Positions 1 through 5,195 of a stretch of 5,199 nt of DNA are shown here, piece after piece. The first letter of the stretch is position 1; each line of letters opens with the position of its first letter. Source of the DNA: JAYXXU01 sp049301135 (lineage in GTDB: Bacteria; Pseudomonadota; Gammaproteobacteria; Pseudomonadales; Moraxellaceae); assembly GCA_049301135.1 (NCBI GenBank), contig JBAQKP010000126.1:1-5199 (forward strand), in the 5' to 3' direction. The position numbers and the translations under genes are program-made. The notes below the pieces were generated by a model. That model was given only the letters and a program-made list of their open reading frames with translations. It was not told the origin of the DNA and did not search any database.

Positions 1-528
1 AATATCAACCATATCTTGCAAACTGTCTATAATTCGGTGCGGCGCTTCATAAAAGATCAAGGTGCGGGTTTCTGTCACCAAGCTGTCGAGCGTCTGCCGT
101 CTGGCGTGGGTTTTGGCGGCCAAAAAACCTTCAAAGCTAAAGCGATCACTGGCCAGACCTGAAGCGGATAGAGCAGCGATTGCGGCACAGGCACCCGGAA
201 TAGGAATCACCCGAATACCTGCCTCGTGGGCGGCGCGTACCAGTCGATAGCCAGGATCACTGATCAGTGGCGTGCCCGCGTCGCTGATTAAGGCGATGGA
301 CTTACCGTTTTGTAGTTTGCTGAGCAGTTGGGTCAGTTTAAAGCTTTCGTTGTGGTCGTGGCAGGCGGTGACCGGCGTGTCGATTTGGTAGGTAGACAGC
401 AATCGCGCTGCGTTACGGGTGTCCTCGGCGGCAATCAGATCGACCTTGCGTAAGGTGTCAATCGCGCGACTCGAGATGTCCGCCAAGTGACCAATCGGGG
501 TCGCAACAATATACAGATGGGCACTCAT
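1..528 (-). CDS. rsmI: 16S rRNA 2'-O-ribose C1402 methyltransferase RsmI (N-terminal 176 residues, cut by window edge)
   Basis: RsmI (formerly YraL) uses S-adenosylmethionine to methylate the 2'-hydroxyl of C1402 in 16S rRNA, in the decoding centre; it is cytoplasmic and has the tetrapyrrole-methylase fold. The reverse strand reads open from the ATG at 528-526 to base 1, giving 176 codons of a family about 280 residues long, so the C-terminal third is outside the window. Visible family blocks are LYIVATPIGHLAD (5-17), DLIAAEDTR (30-38), HDHNE (57-61), ALISDAGTPLISDPGYRL (79-96), PIPGACAAIAALSASGL (109-125), SDRFSFEGFLAAK (127-139) and TLIFYEAPHR (156-165). The start is chosen because the usual LYIV block follows within five residues; a GGAG lies 12 nt upstream on the minus strand, a long spacing. 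The gene is divergent from lpoA, as in E. coli. Residue 14 is His, where E. coli RsmI has Asn; from memory Acinetobacter RsmI also has His. Confidence 0.96.
   Translation of the reverse strand, partial: MSAHLYIVATPIGHLADISSRAIDTLRKVDLIAAEDTRNAARLLSTYQIDTPVTACHDHNESFKLTQLLSKLQNGKSIALISDAGTPLISDPGYRLVRAAHEAGIRVIPIPGACAAIAALSASGLASDRFSFEGFLAAKTHARRQTLDSLVTETRTLIFYEAPHRIIDSLQDMVDI
487..515 (+). promoter_or_regulatory. Possible sigma-70 promoter for lpoA inside the rsmI 5' coding region
   Basis: GTGACC (487-492) and TATACA (510-515) each match four of six bases of the -35 and -10 consensus and are 17 bp apart. They would start transcription about 40 nt before the lpoA ATG. The gap between the divergent rsmI and lpoA genes is only 36 bp, so a promoter for either gene must lie at least partly in coding sequence. 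The hexamers are weak and overlap conserved RsmI codons, so this is a suggestion only. Confidence 0.25.
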
Positions 529-551
529 GTGGGCGATTTGCTCCAAATCAA

Positions 552-556
552 AAGGA
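552..556 (+). promoter_or_regulatory. Shine-Dalgarno sequence of lpoA
   Basis: AAGGA lies eight bases before the ATG at 565. It supports that start over the two ATG triplets at 556 and 559, which are followed immediately by an in-frame TAA (562-564) and sit on or too close to the Shine-Dalgarno sequence. Confidence 0.7.
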
Positions 557-564
557 TGATGTAA

Positions 565-1491
565 ATGAAATTTTTACCGATGCTGTTGGCCGTTTGGCTG
601 GGCATGTACAACACGACGCATGCTGAAGTGCTGGTGATTTTGCCGGAGCAAGGCGGCATGCTGGCTGCCGCACAAAGTGTGCGCGATGGGTTGCTCGCGG
701 CATATTATGACAGAACCGCTCGTCCTGCGCTGCGTTTTGTCCACGATGATCCTGCGCTACCGATTGATCAACTGCTGGCCAAAACGATCAGCCCGCAGAC
801 CCAATTGGTGATTGGCCCGCTGCCGCGTGAGCGGGTCGAGGCGTTGATTGCGTCTGCACCGCAAGTGCCGGTGTTGGCACTCAATCAAGTCGCCAGTGAA
901 CATCGCAACGTCTGGGAGTTTGCCCTTGCACCAGAGGAAGACGTCAGCCGCTTGATTGCGCTGATGCGTGCCGATGGTGTGCGCGAGGTGTTGTTGCTCA
1001 CAGAAAACGGCCAACAGGGTAATAGTCGGTTCGAAGCGGTGTTTAGCACGCAGTGGCAGGGCAAATTGACCCCAGTCAGCCAAGTGCCCAGTAGTCTTAA
1101 ACGGGGTCAGGGCGTGTTGCTGCTCGGCAGTGGTGCATGGCTCGAAATGTTAAACGATCTGCCAACCGAGCGTCTGTATAGCACGGCATTTGCGTTTAAT
1201 CAGGTGCAGCCGGTCAAGTTGGGTTTGCAGTATTGTGACATTCCGGCATTGTATCGCCACGAATGGCCAGAGCTGATCCGCCAAGCCGAACAAAAGCCGG
1301 TCAGTGTTGCCTATCAGCGTCTCGTGGCGTTTGGTGCAGATGCGTGGCAGTTAGCGCTGTTGCGTTTGCAGCAAGCGCCGAGTGCCAATCTCTCTGGCCG
1401 TACTGGTGAGCTAAGCTTGCGCAATCACCAGATCGAGCGCGCGCCAGATTGCCGTAAAGCCACGCCGACCGGCTGGGTACGGGTGCGATGA
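565..1491 (+). CDS. lpoA: Short LpoA/LppC-family penicillin-binding protein activator, C-terminal domain only
   Basis: In E. coli LpoA is an outer-membrane lipoprotein that reaches through the periplasm and stimulates the peptidoglycan synthase PBP1A. This 308-residue protein corresponds to the C-terminal, type 1 periplasmic-binding-protein-like domain. Supporting blocks are VLVILPEQGGMLAAAQSVRDG (22-42, read in part), VIGPLPRERVEAL (82-94), VPVLALNQ (101-108), YQRLVAFGADAWQL (250-263) and LSGRTGELSL (276-285). E. coli LpoA is about 680 residues long; the N-terminal TPR-like half is missing here. The start has a basic, hydrophobic signal-like segment (1-20) ending THA before Glu21, which suits signal peptidase I. 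There is no Cys near it, so no lipobox. Cys224 and Cys296 are the only cysteines and could form a disulfide (inference). Its position next to divergent rsmI and overlapping yraN supports the family call. Activity on a PBP is not shown by sequence alone, since the interaction surface may differ. Confidence 0.85.
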   Translation: MKFLPMLLAVWLGMYNTTHAEVLVILPEQGGMLAAAQSVRDGLLAAYYDRTARPALRFVHDDPALPIDQLLAKTISPQTQLVIGPLPRERVEALIASAPQVPVLALNQVASEHRNVWEFALAPEEDVSRLIALMRADGVREVLLLTENGQQGNSRFEAVFSTQWQGKLTPVSQVPSSLKRGQGVLLLGSGAWLEMLNDLPTERLYSTAFAFNQVQPVKLGLQYCDIPALYRHEWPELIRQAEQKPVSVAYQRLVAFGADAWQLALLRLQQAPSANLSGRTGELSLRNHQIERAPDCRKATPTGWVRVR

Positions 1492-1883
1492 CCGTCGGTC
1501 GTTCGAGCAGTCCGACCCATCAGATTGGGGCGGCAGCCGAGCAATTGGCGGCGCAGTTTGTGCAAGCGCAAGGCTGGCGACTGGTCGCTGAAAATTTTCA
1601 TTGCCGTCTGGGCGAAATAGATCTGGTGATTCGACCGAATACCGCTGAACGCTTACTGGTATTTGTCGAGGTGCGTAGCCGCAAGCGTGGTGTGTTTGGT
1701 GATGCGATTGGCAGCGTCACCTTGGGTAAGCAGCGCAAAATTTATCGAACGGCGGCATATTTTTTACAGTGCCATCCTGAATTTGCTGAGTTTGATTGTC
1801 GGTTTGATGTGATTGCAGTGCAGTTGGCAGCCTCACCTGTGCAGTTTGAGTGGATTGTTGCGGCGTTTATGGGCATTTCGTGA
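1488..1883 (+). CDS. yraN: YraN family protein (UPF0102), predicted nuclease-like fold
   Basis: This is a small cytoplasmic protein of the YraN/UPF0102 family, whose members have a restriction-endonuclease-like fold; the cellular role is not settled. Its 131 residues match the usual family length. The N-terminal helix carries GAAAEQLAAQFVQAQGW (14-30), the core has CRLGEIDLVIR (39-49) and VFVEVRSR (58-65), and the end has the family's aromatic-hydrophobic close, FEWIVAAFMG. Asp45, Glu61 and Arg63 occupy the places of the D...ExK-type active site; the third position is Arg rather than Lys, which I believe is common in this family. The ATG overlaps the lpoA stop as ATGA and has no good Shine-Dalgarno sequence, which points to translational coupling and one transcript with lpoA. 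Confidence 0.94.
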   Translation: MTVGRSSSPTHQIGAAAEQLAAQFVQAQGWRLVAENFHCRLGEIDLVIRPNTAERLLVFVEVRSRKRGVFGDAIGSVTLGKQRKIYRTAAYFLQCHPEFAEFDCRFDVIAVQLAASPVQFEWIVAAFMGIS

Positions 1884-1911
1884 TGATCTGTGCGGCGTGA
1901 CGGATTGGATT

Positions 1912-1920
1912 TGTTAAACT
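1912..1920 (+). promoter_or_regulatory. Possible extended -10 promoter of the dolP-hydrolase unit
   Basis: TGTTAAACT contains an extended -10 TG followed after one base by TAAACT, four of six matches to TATAAT. No convincing -35 hexamer sits 16-18 bp upstream. It is about 80 bp before the dolP ATG, in the 116-bp gap after yraN, the only gap in the lpoA-to-hydrolase run large enough for a promoter. I see no sequence like the sigma-E consensus that drives E. coli dolP. Confidence 0.35.
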
Positions 1921-1987
1921 TGGTCGAAATGTTGCCGTTGTTCAGGCTTTGCCGCTGTGAATGACGTGCTTTTACAGGGAAGATGAC

Positions 1988-1993
1988 AAGGTG
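1988..1993 (+). promoter_or_regulatory. Shine-Dalgarno-like sequence that fixes the dolP start
   Basis: AAGGTG ends six bases before the ATG at 2000. An upstream in-frame ATG at 1961 and a GTG at 1991 would put up to 13 mostly polar and charged residues ahead of the signal peptide. The ATG at 2000 gives a standard lipoprotein signal and is preferred. Confidence 0.6.
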
Positions 1994-1999
1994 TTAAAC

Positions 2000-2809
2000 A
2001 TGAAATTGCTCCAGATCGTGCCGCTGCTTGGCGTGTTGTCACTGACCGGTTGTGCGTCGTTTATTGCCAACAATACTGCGCCTGCACCGCTTGGTGTGCC
2101 GAGCAGTGAGCGTTCGTTCGCGCAGGTGATTACCGATAACGGGATTGTGCGCACCGCCAAGATTAATCTGTACAAGTTGGATGATCGGTTCAATCGGTCG
2201 CGGGTGACGATTGACAGCTTTCACAGTGTGGTGTTGCTGACTGGTCAAGTGCCTGATGTGCATTTAAAAACCCTTGCCGAGCAAAACGTAAAAACCATGC
2301 GCGATGTGCAAGCCGTGCATAACTACATCACGGTCGGCGAGCAGATTGGTTATAACCAAATCGTACAGGACGGCTGGATCACCACCACGATTCGCGCGGG
2401 TATTCTACGCTCCAAAATCCGTGACACTCGGGTCAAAATCAACACCGAAGCGGGTGTGGTGTACGTGATGGGGCGGCTCAGTGTCGCGGAAGCTGATGAG
2501 GTACTGAGTCTGGTACAGCAGGTCAATGGTGTACAGCGGATTATTTCCTTGGTCGATACCGTGGCGGAAGGCGTTGAGTTGCCACGTAATCAACCCAGTG
2601 TGCAGACATTGAGCTTGCTGAATGCGCCAAGTGACGCAGCAGCGACTCAAGCCACAGCGCTGCAACCGGTAGAAGCTGCAGCCGTCACGGTGACGCCGTT
2701 ACAGGTCGAGCAAGTTACCGCGCAGTCAATCCAGTCTTTACAGTCACCAGAGGCCGCTGAGACCAATCCGTCAGTGGAGCAGCCAGCCGATTCACCTGCC
2801 AATCCATAA
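2000..2809 (+). CDS. dolP: Dual BON-domain outer-membrane lipoprotein, DolP/YraP family
   Basis: DolP (YraP) is an outer-membrane lipoprotein that supports outer-membrane integrity; in E. coli its second BON domain binds anionic phospholipid and it associates with the BAM complex and division sites. Here the signal peptide (1-17) ends in the lipobox LTGC with Cys18; Ala19 follows rather than Asp, which fits outer-membrane sorting. BON domain 1 covers about 46-113, with the core VVLLTGQVPD (77-86). BON domain 2 covers about 122-188, with DGWITTTIRAGIL (124-136) and VYVMGRLS (154-161). E. coli DolP is 191 residues; this protein is 269, the excess being a tail (about 189-269) rich in Gln, Ala, Val, Pro and Ser with no visible domain. 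The tail contains the loosely repeated phrases LQPVEAA and LQSPEAA and is probably disordered. In E. coli diaA lies between yraN and this gene; here it does not. A hydrolase gene follows after 15 bp. Confidence 0.92.
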   Translation: MKLLQIVPLLGVLSLTGCASFIANNTAPAPLGVPSSERSFAQVITDNGIVRTAKINLYKLDDRFNRSRVTIDSFHSVVLLTGQVPDVHLKTLAEQNVKTMRDVQAVHNYITVGEQIGYNQIVQDGWITTTIRAGILRSKIRDTRVKINTEAGVVYVMGRLSVAEADEVLSLVQQVNGVQRIISLVDTVAEGVELPRNQPSVQTLSLLNAPSDAAATQATALQPVEAAAVTVTPLQVEQVTAQSIQSLQSPEAAETNPSVEQPADSPANP

Positions 2810-2814
2810 AGGAA
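2808..2814 (+). promoter_or_regulatory. Shine-Dalgarno sequence of the alpha/beta hydrolase, overlapping the dolP stop
   Basis: AAAGGAA begins within the dolP TAA and lies ten bases before the ATG at 2825. The arrangement supports the 2825 start and joint translation with dolP. Confidence 0.6.
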
Positions 2815-2824
2815 TACCGCCGCT

Positions 2825-3811
2825 ATGCCGAAGACCCAGCCGTTAGAGTCACTGCCGCTAGATACGCTGTCGTGCGCCGTTGCTGGATCACAGCGCCGTG
2901 TGCCACTGCTGTCACGGCGGTTGTTGCTGCTGGGGACGACGGCTGCGGCAGTGTTCGGTGGACTGACAGCCTGTTCGCCGACACGGCTGCTCAGTGCGGT
3001 ATCTCATACTGATCAGATACAGGTGGTGCGTAATCTGGCCTATGGGGTAGCGAATCGGCAAACACTGGATATTTATCAGCCCAAACGCCTAGTCGGCCAG
3101 CCCGCCACTGGCCAACCCAGTCCGGTGGTGATTTTTGTGTACGGTGGATCATGGCAAAACGGCAGTAAAGCCGGTTATGGCTTTATTGGTCATAGCCTTG
3201 CCCAAGCCGGTTACACCACGGTGGTGATCGACTATCGACTCGCACCCAAGCACCGCTATCCAGCCTTTGTGCAAGATACCGCCGATGCGATTGCATGGAC
3301 GTATCGCAATATCAGCCAGTACGGCGGCAATCCGCAGCAACTGTTTGTGATCGGGCATTCGGCGGGGGCGTTTAATGCAGTTGCCGCAGTCAATGACGCA
3401 CGATTTTGGCAAAGCACTGGCGTACCGGATCAGGCGGTGCTTGGCGTGATTGGTTTGGCGGGGCCGTATGCGTATGACTTTAGAGATTATTCGACCCGTA
3501 AGGTATTTCCTGTCGGGGCACATCCTGATCAGATCATGCCAGATCGTCATCCACGCCCACATGCGCCCGCCCACTATCTGCTGACTGCACAACGGGATCG
3601 GGTGGTGTATGATTTTAATACGGAGCGTATGCAGGCCGCGCTGCAATCGGTCGGTGTACCGGTGCAAGTCGCTGTCGTGCCCAAAGTCGGCCATGCCAGC
3701 ATGATTGTGGCGATGGCGACCCCGACAGAGTTTTTGGGCAGTACCCGCCAGATGGTTTTAGATTATTTGCAGCAGCGGTTAAATGCACAACAGGCCAAAT
3801 CAGCGCCATAA
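2825..3811 (+). CDS. Exported alpha/beta hydrolase (carboxylesterase-like), predicted lipoprotein
   Basis: This is a serine esterase/lipase-type hydrolase of the alpha/beta fold; the substrate is unknown. The nucleophile is Ser179 in GHSAGA (177-182). Asp258 (AQRDRVVYD) and His290 (KVGHASMI) complete a likely catalytic triad. The oxyanion-hole block is YGGSW (106-110), a Tyr-for-His form of the HGGxW motif of the carboxylesterase and arylacetamide-deacetylase-like hydrolases. DYRLAPKHRYPA (136-147) is also typical of that group. The N-terminus is unusually long: a polar stretch of about 29 residues, then SRRLLLLG (30-37), a hydrophobic run and LTAC (47-50). This looks like a twin-arginine signal that ends in a lipobox, with Cys50 as the lipid-modified residue and Ser51 at +2. 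A GTG at 2900 would give a shorter, conventional signal, but its Shine-Dalgarno sequence is poor. The gene is 15 bp after dolP, so it is probably co-transcribed. Mature location, inner leaflet of the outer membrane, is inferred. Confidence 0.88.
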   Translation: MPKTQPLESLPLDTLSCAVAGSQRRVPLLSRRLLLLGTTAAAVFGGLTACSPTRLLSAVSHTDQIQVVRNLAYGVANRQTLDIYQPKRLVGQPATGQPSPVVIFVYGGSWQNGSKAGYGFIGHSLAQAGYTTVVIDYRLAPKHRYPAFVQDTADAIAWTYRNISQYGGNPQQLFVIGHSAGAFNAVAAVNDARFWQSTGVPDQAVLGVIGLAGPYAYDFRDYSTRKVFPVGAHPDQIMPDRHPRPHAPAHYLLTAQRDRVVYDFNTERMQAALQSVGVPVQVAVVPKVGHASMIVAMATPTEFLGSTRQMVLDYLQQRLNAQQAKSAP

Positions 3812-3814
3812 ATT

Positions 3815-3823
3815 TGCTATGAT
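3815..3823 (+). promoter_or_regulatory. Extended -10 promoter of the methyltransferase gene
   Basis: TGCTATGAT joins an extended -10 TG to TATGAT, five of six matches to TATAAT. No good -35 hexamer is present, which is usual for extended -10 promoters. A start near 3830 would give a leader of about 27 nt before the ATG at 3857. It lies just after the hydrolase stop, so the methyltransferase can be transcribed separately. Confidence 0.5.
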
Positions 3824-3856
3824 CTGCCGCCTGTTTTTGTGCTGGAAAATCCCGAT

Positions 3857-5083
3857 ATGGCTGCTTCAATTGCAACCACTGCTCCTTCAACAGATGCCAC
3901 GCAGCAGTTTTTAGACTTGTTGGCCGATGCACTCAGCGGGCAGACGTTGGTCAAGCTGAGTCTGGCCAAATATCACGGCACAGAACCACAATTACAACGC
4001 CTGTCGGTTCGTCCGGTATTATTGAAAGCTGTGCCGCATCTGTGCTTCGTGTATAGCTATCAGACCAAAGACATCACCAAAAATCATCCGCTTATCGAGG
4101 GTTTAAACCAGATTCAGGCTTTACTGTTGGCGGGTGAGTTTCGCAGTGCACACTTAAATACAGTCGAACAAGAAGCGCAATTGTTGCTGAATAAACGCCT
4201 ACAACCGCATTTGACCTGCAAAACTCTGGTGCAGTCGAGCCAATCGCCTGCCCCGTCTACCACTGAACATAACCGCAGCAAGCAGCGTTACCTAGAACTA
4301 GATCGGCCATATTTGACTGCGTTGGGTGTGACTGATCAGCAGCGACAATTGATCCCGAGCATGTCGCGTAAATGGAAGCAGATTAATAAATTTATTGAGA
4401 TTTTTCAGCATGCGTTTAGCGAGCTCAATCATCCGGCTGGCCAAGCTGTGCATGTGGTGGATTTTGGTTCGGGCAAAGGCTATCTGACTTTTGCGATCCG
4501 TGAGTATATCGAACAGGCGTTACAGCTTGTGCCACAAGTGACCGGCGTGGAGCTACGTGATGAGTTGGTCGCACTGTGTAATCAAGCCGCGCAGACGCTG
4601 GACTTACAGGGTTTGGATTTTTATCAAGGCGACGTGCGCAGCTATCAGCCAGAGCGCGTCGATGTGATGATTGCGCTGCATGCCTGTGATATTGCGACCG
4701 ATTACGCGCTACACACGGGGATTCGTTTGGGTGCGTCGATCATCATGTGTGCGCCGTGTTGTCATAAAGAGATTCGGCCACAGTTAAAATCGCCAACGCT
4801 GCTGCAACCGATGCTGCAATATGGGGTGCATCTCGGGCAACAAGCCGAGATGCTGACTGATAGTCTGCGGGCGTTATTGCTCGAAGCGCATGGCTATGAC
4901 ACTAAGGTGTTTGAGTTTGTCGCGCTGGAACACACCAGTAAAAATAAGATGATTTTGGCAGTCAAAAAAGCTAAATCGGCCGACAAACAGTCCAAAATCT
5001 TGGCGCAGGTGGAGCAGCTTAAGCAGTTTTATGGCATTGAGCAGCAGTGTTTGCAGGGGTTGTTAAGTGAAACGATAAGTTGA
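3857..5083 (+). CDS. Class I SAM-dependent methyltransferase (Methyltransf_32-like) with an N-terminal domain of unknown function
   Basis: This 408-residue cytoplasmic protein has a Rossmann-type methyltransferase domain in its second half. Motif I is VVDFGSGKGYLTF (200-212), the SAM-contacting acidic residue is in VTGVELRDELV (228-238), and LDFYQGDV (253-260) follows. LHACDIATDYAL (274-285), APCCHKEI (299-306), TDSLRALLLEAHGY (334-347) and EHTSKNKM (358-365) fit the group of methyltransferases related to the GSTCD C-terminal domain. The N-terminal half (about 15-125) includes VRPVLLKAVPHLCFVYSYQTKDITKNH in pieces (52-77), FRSAHLNT (95-102) and HNRSKQRYLEL (138-148); I recall it in related bacterial proteins, but it has no assigned function. 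The substrate is unknown; RNA is a guess. A GTG at 3839 would add six residues but has no Shine-Dalgarno sequence. The ATG at 3857 has a weak GGA ten bases upstream. Confidence 0.88.
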   Translation: MAASIATTAPSTDATQQFLDLLADALSGQTLVKLSLAKYHGTEPQLQRLSVRPVLLKAVPHLCFVYSYQTKDITKNHPLIEGLNQIQALLLAGEFRSAHLNTVEQEAQLLLNKRLQPHLTCKTLVQSSQSPAPSTTEHNRSKQRYLELDRPYLTALGVTDQQRQLIPSMSRKWKQINKFIEIFQHAFSELNHPAGQAVHVVDFGSGKGYLTFAIREYIEQALQLVPQVTGVELRDELVALCNQAAQTLDLQGLDFYQGDVRSYQPERVDVMIALHACDIATDYALHTGIRLGASIIMCAPCCHKEIRPQLKSPTLLQPMLQYGVHLGQQAEMLTDSLRALLLEAHGYDTKVFEFVALEHTSKNKMILAVKKAKSADKQSKILAQVEQLKQFYGIEQQCLQGLLSETIS

Positions 5084-5101
5084 TGTAATTGTTTGAAATT
5101 G

Positions 5102-5119
5102 CCAACGTCACACGGTTGG
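5102..5119 (+). repeat. Short inverted repeat after the methyltransferase gene
   Basis: CCAAC (5102-5106) pairs with GTTGG (5115-5119) across an eight-base loop. The flanking pairs are only G-U. No T-run follows directly, so it is a poor candidate for an intrinsic terminator. It is the only hairpin I see in the 67-bp gap between the methyltransferase and the small ORF. Confidence 0.3.
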
Positions 5120-5134
5120 TGCGGGTATTTAAGT

Positions 5135-5142
5135 AGAGGAGG
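5135..5142 (+). promoter_or_regulatory. Near-consensus Shine-Dalgarno sequence of the 14-codon ORF
   Basis: AGAGGAGG lies eight bases before the ATG at 5151. It is the strongest ribosome-binding sequence in the window, stronger than that of any long gene here, and is the main reason to take the small ORF seriously. Confidence 0.6.
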
Positions 5143-5150
5143 CTAAAACT

Positions 5151-5195
5151 ATGTTACGCCTGCGGCTGGCCTCACTTTTGACAGGCCAAAAGTAA
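5151..5195 (+). CDS. Candidate leader-like small ORF, 14 residues (MLRLRLASLLTGQK)
   Basis: The frame ATG...TAA encodes MLRLRLASLLTGQK, five leucines and two arginines in 14 residues, with a hydrophobic centre and basic charges. I know no family for it. It is preceded by a near-perfect Shine-Dalgarno sequence at ideal spacing, and its second half overlaps two alternative hairpins, as in transcription-attenuation leaders. What it might control lies beyond the window edge. Two other readings are possible. It could be part of a dispersed palindromic repeat that happens to be open: sequences like CTTTTG...CAAAAGTAAGC recur near genes in many proteobacteria, by my recollection. It could also be the start of a longer gene broken by the TAA. 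Translation is plausible; function is unknown. Confidence 0.35.
   Translation: MLRLRLASLLTGQK
5167..5193 (+). repeat. Two overlapping, mutually exclusive hairpins at the end of the small ORF
   Basis: TGGCCT (5167-5172) pairs perfectly with AGGCCA (5183-5188) around a ten-base loop. ACTTTTG (5174-5180) pairs perfectly with CAAAAGT (5187-5193) around the six-base loop ACAGGC. The two cannot form together because bases 5187-5188 are shared and each arm falls in the other's loop. The second hairpin covers the last codons and reaches the first base of the TAA. No U-run is visible before the window ends. Either a regulatory switch or a repeat element would fit. Confidence 0.45.

Noticed and set aside
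62..250. 62-codon open frame on the plus strand
   Set aside because: It lies wholly antisense to well-conserved rsmI codons and has no Shine-Dalgarno sequence or family resemblance.
258..269. Perfect 12-bp palindrome CACTGATCAGTG
   Set aside because: It encodes part of the conserved RsmI PLISDP block and lies mid-gene, so coding constraint explains it.
556..564. Two-codon frame ATG-ATG-TAA directly before the lpoA ATG, which might act as a minimal upstream ORF
   Set aside because: The first ATG overlaps the Shine-Dalgarno sequence and the second is only two bases from it, so initiation there is unlikely.
1932..1957. Near-repeat TTGCCGTTG / TTGCCGCTG, 17 bp apart
   Set aside because: It is short, imperfect and without symmetry or a known binding consensus; chance is adequate.
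1961..1999. Upstream ATG of dolP that would add 13 residues
   Set aside because: It would put a polar, charged stretch before the lipoprotein signal; the ATG at 2000 has a better-spaced Shine-Dalgarno sequence.
3149..3694. 181-codon open frame on the minus strand
   Set aside because: It is antisense to the hydrolase's catalytic core, where motifs are clear on the plus strand; it has no recognisable domain or ribosome-binding site.
3839..3856. GTG start six codons upstream for the methyltransferase
   Set aside because: No Shine-Dalgarno sequence precedes it, and it would sit only about nine bases after the probable transcription start.
5102..5130. Intrinsic terminator for the methyltransferase gene
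   Set aside because: The stem is only five pairs and the bases after it are GC-rich, with no T-run.
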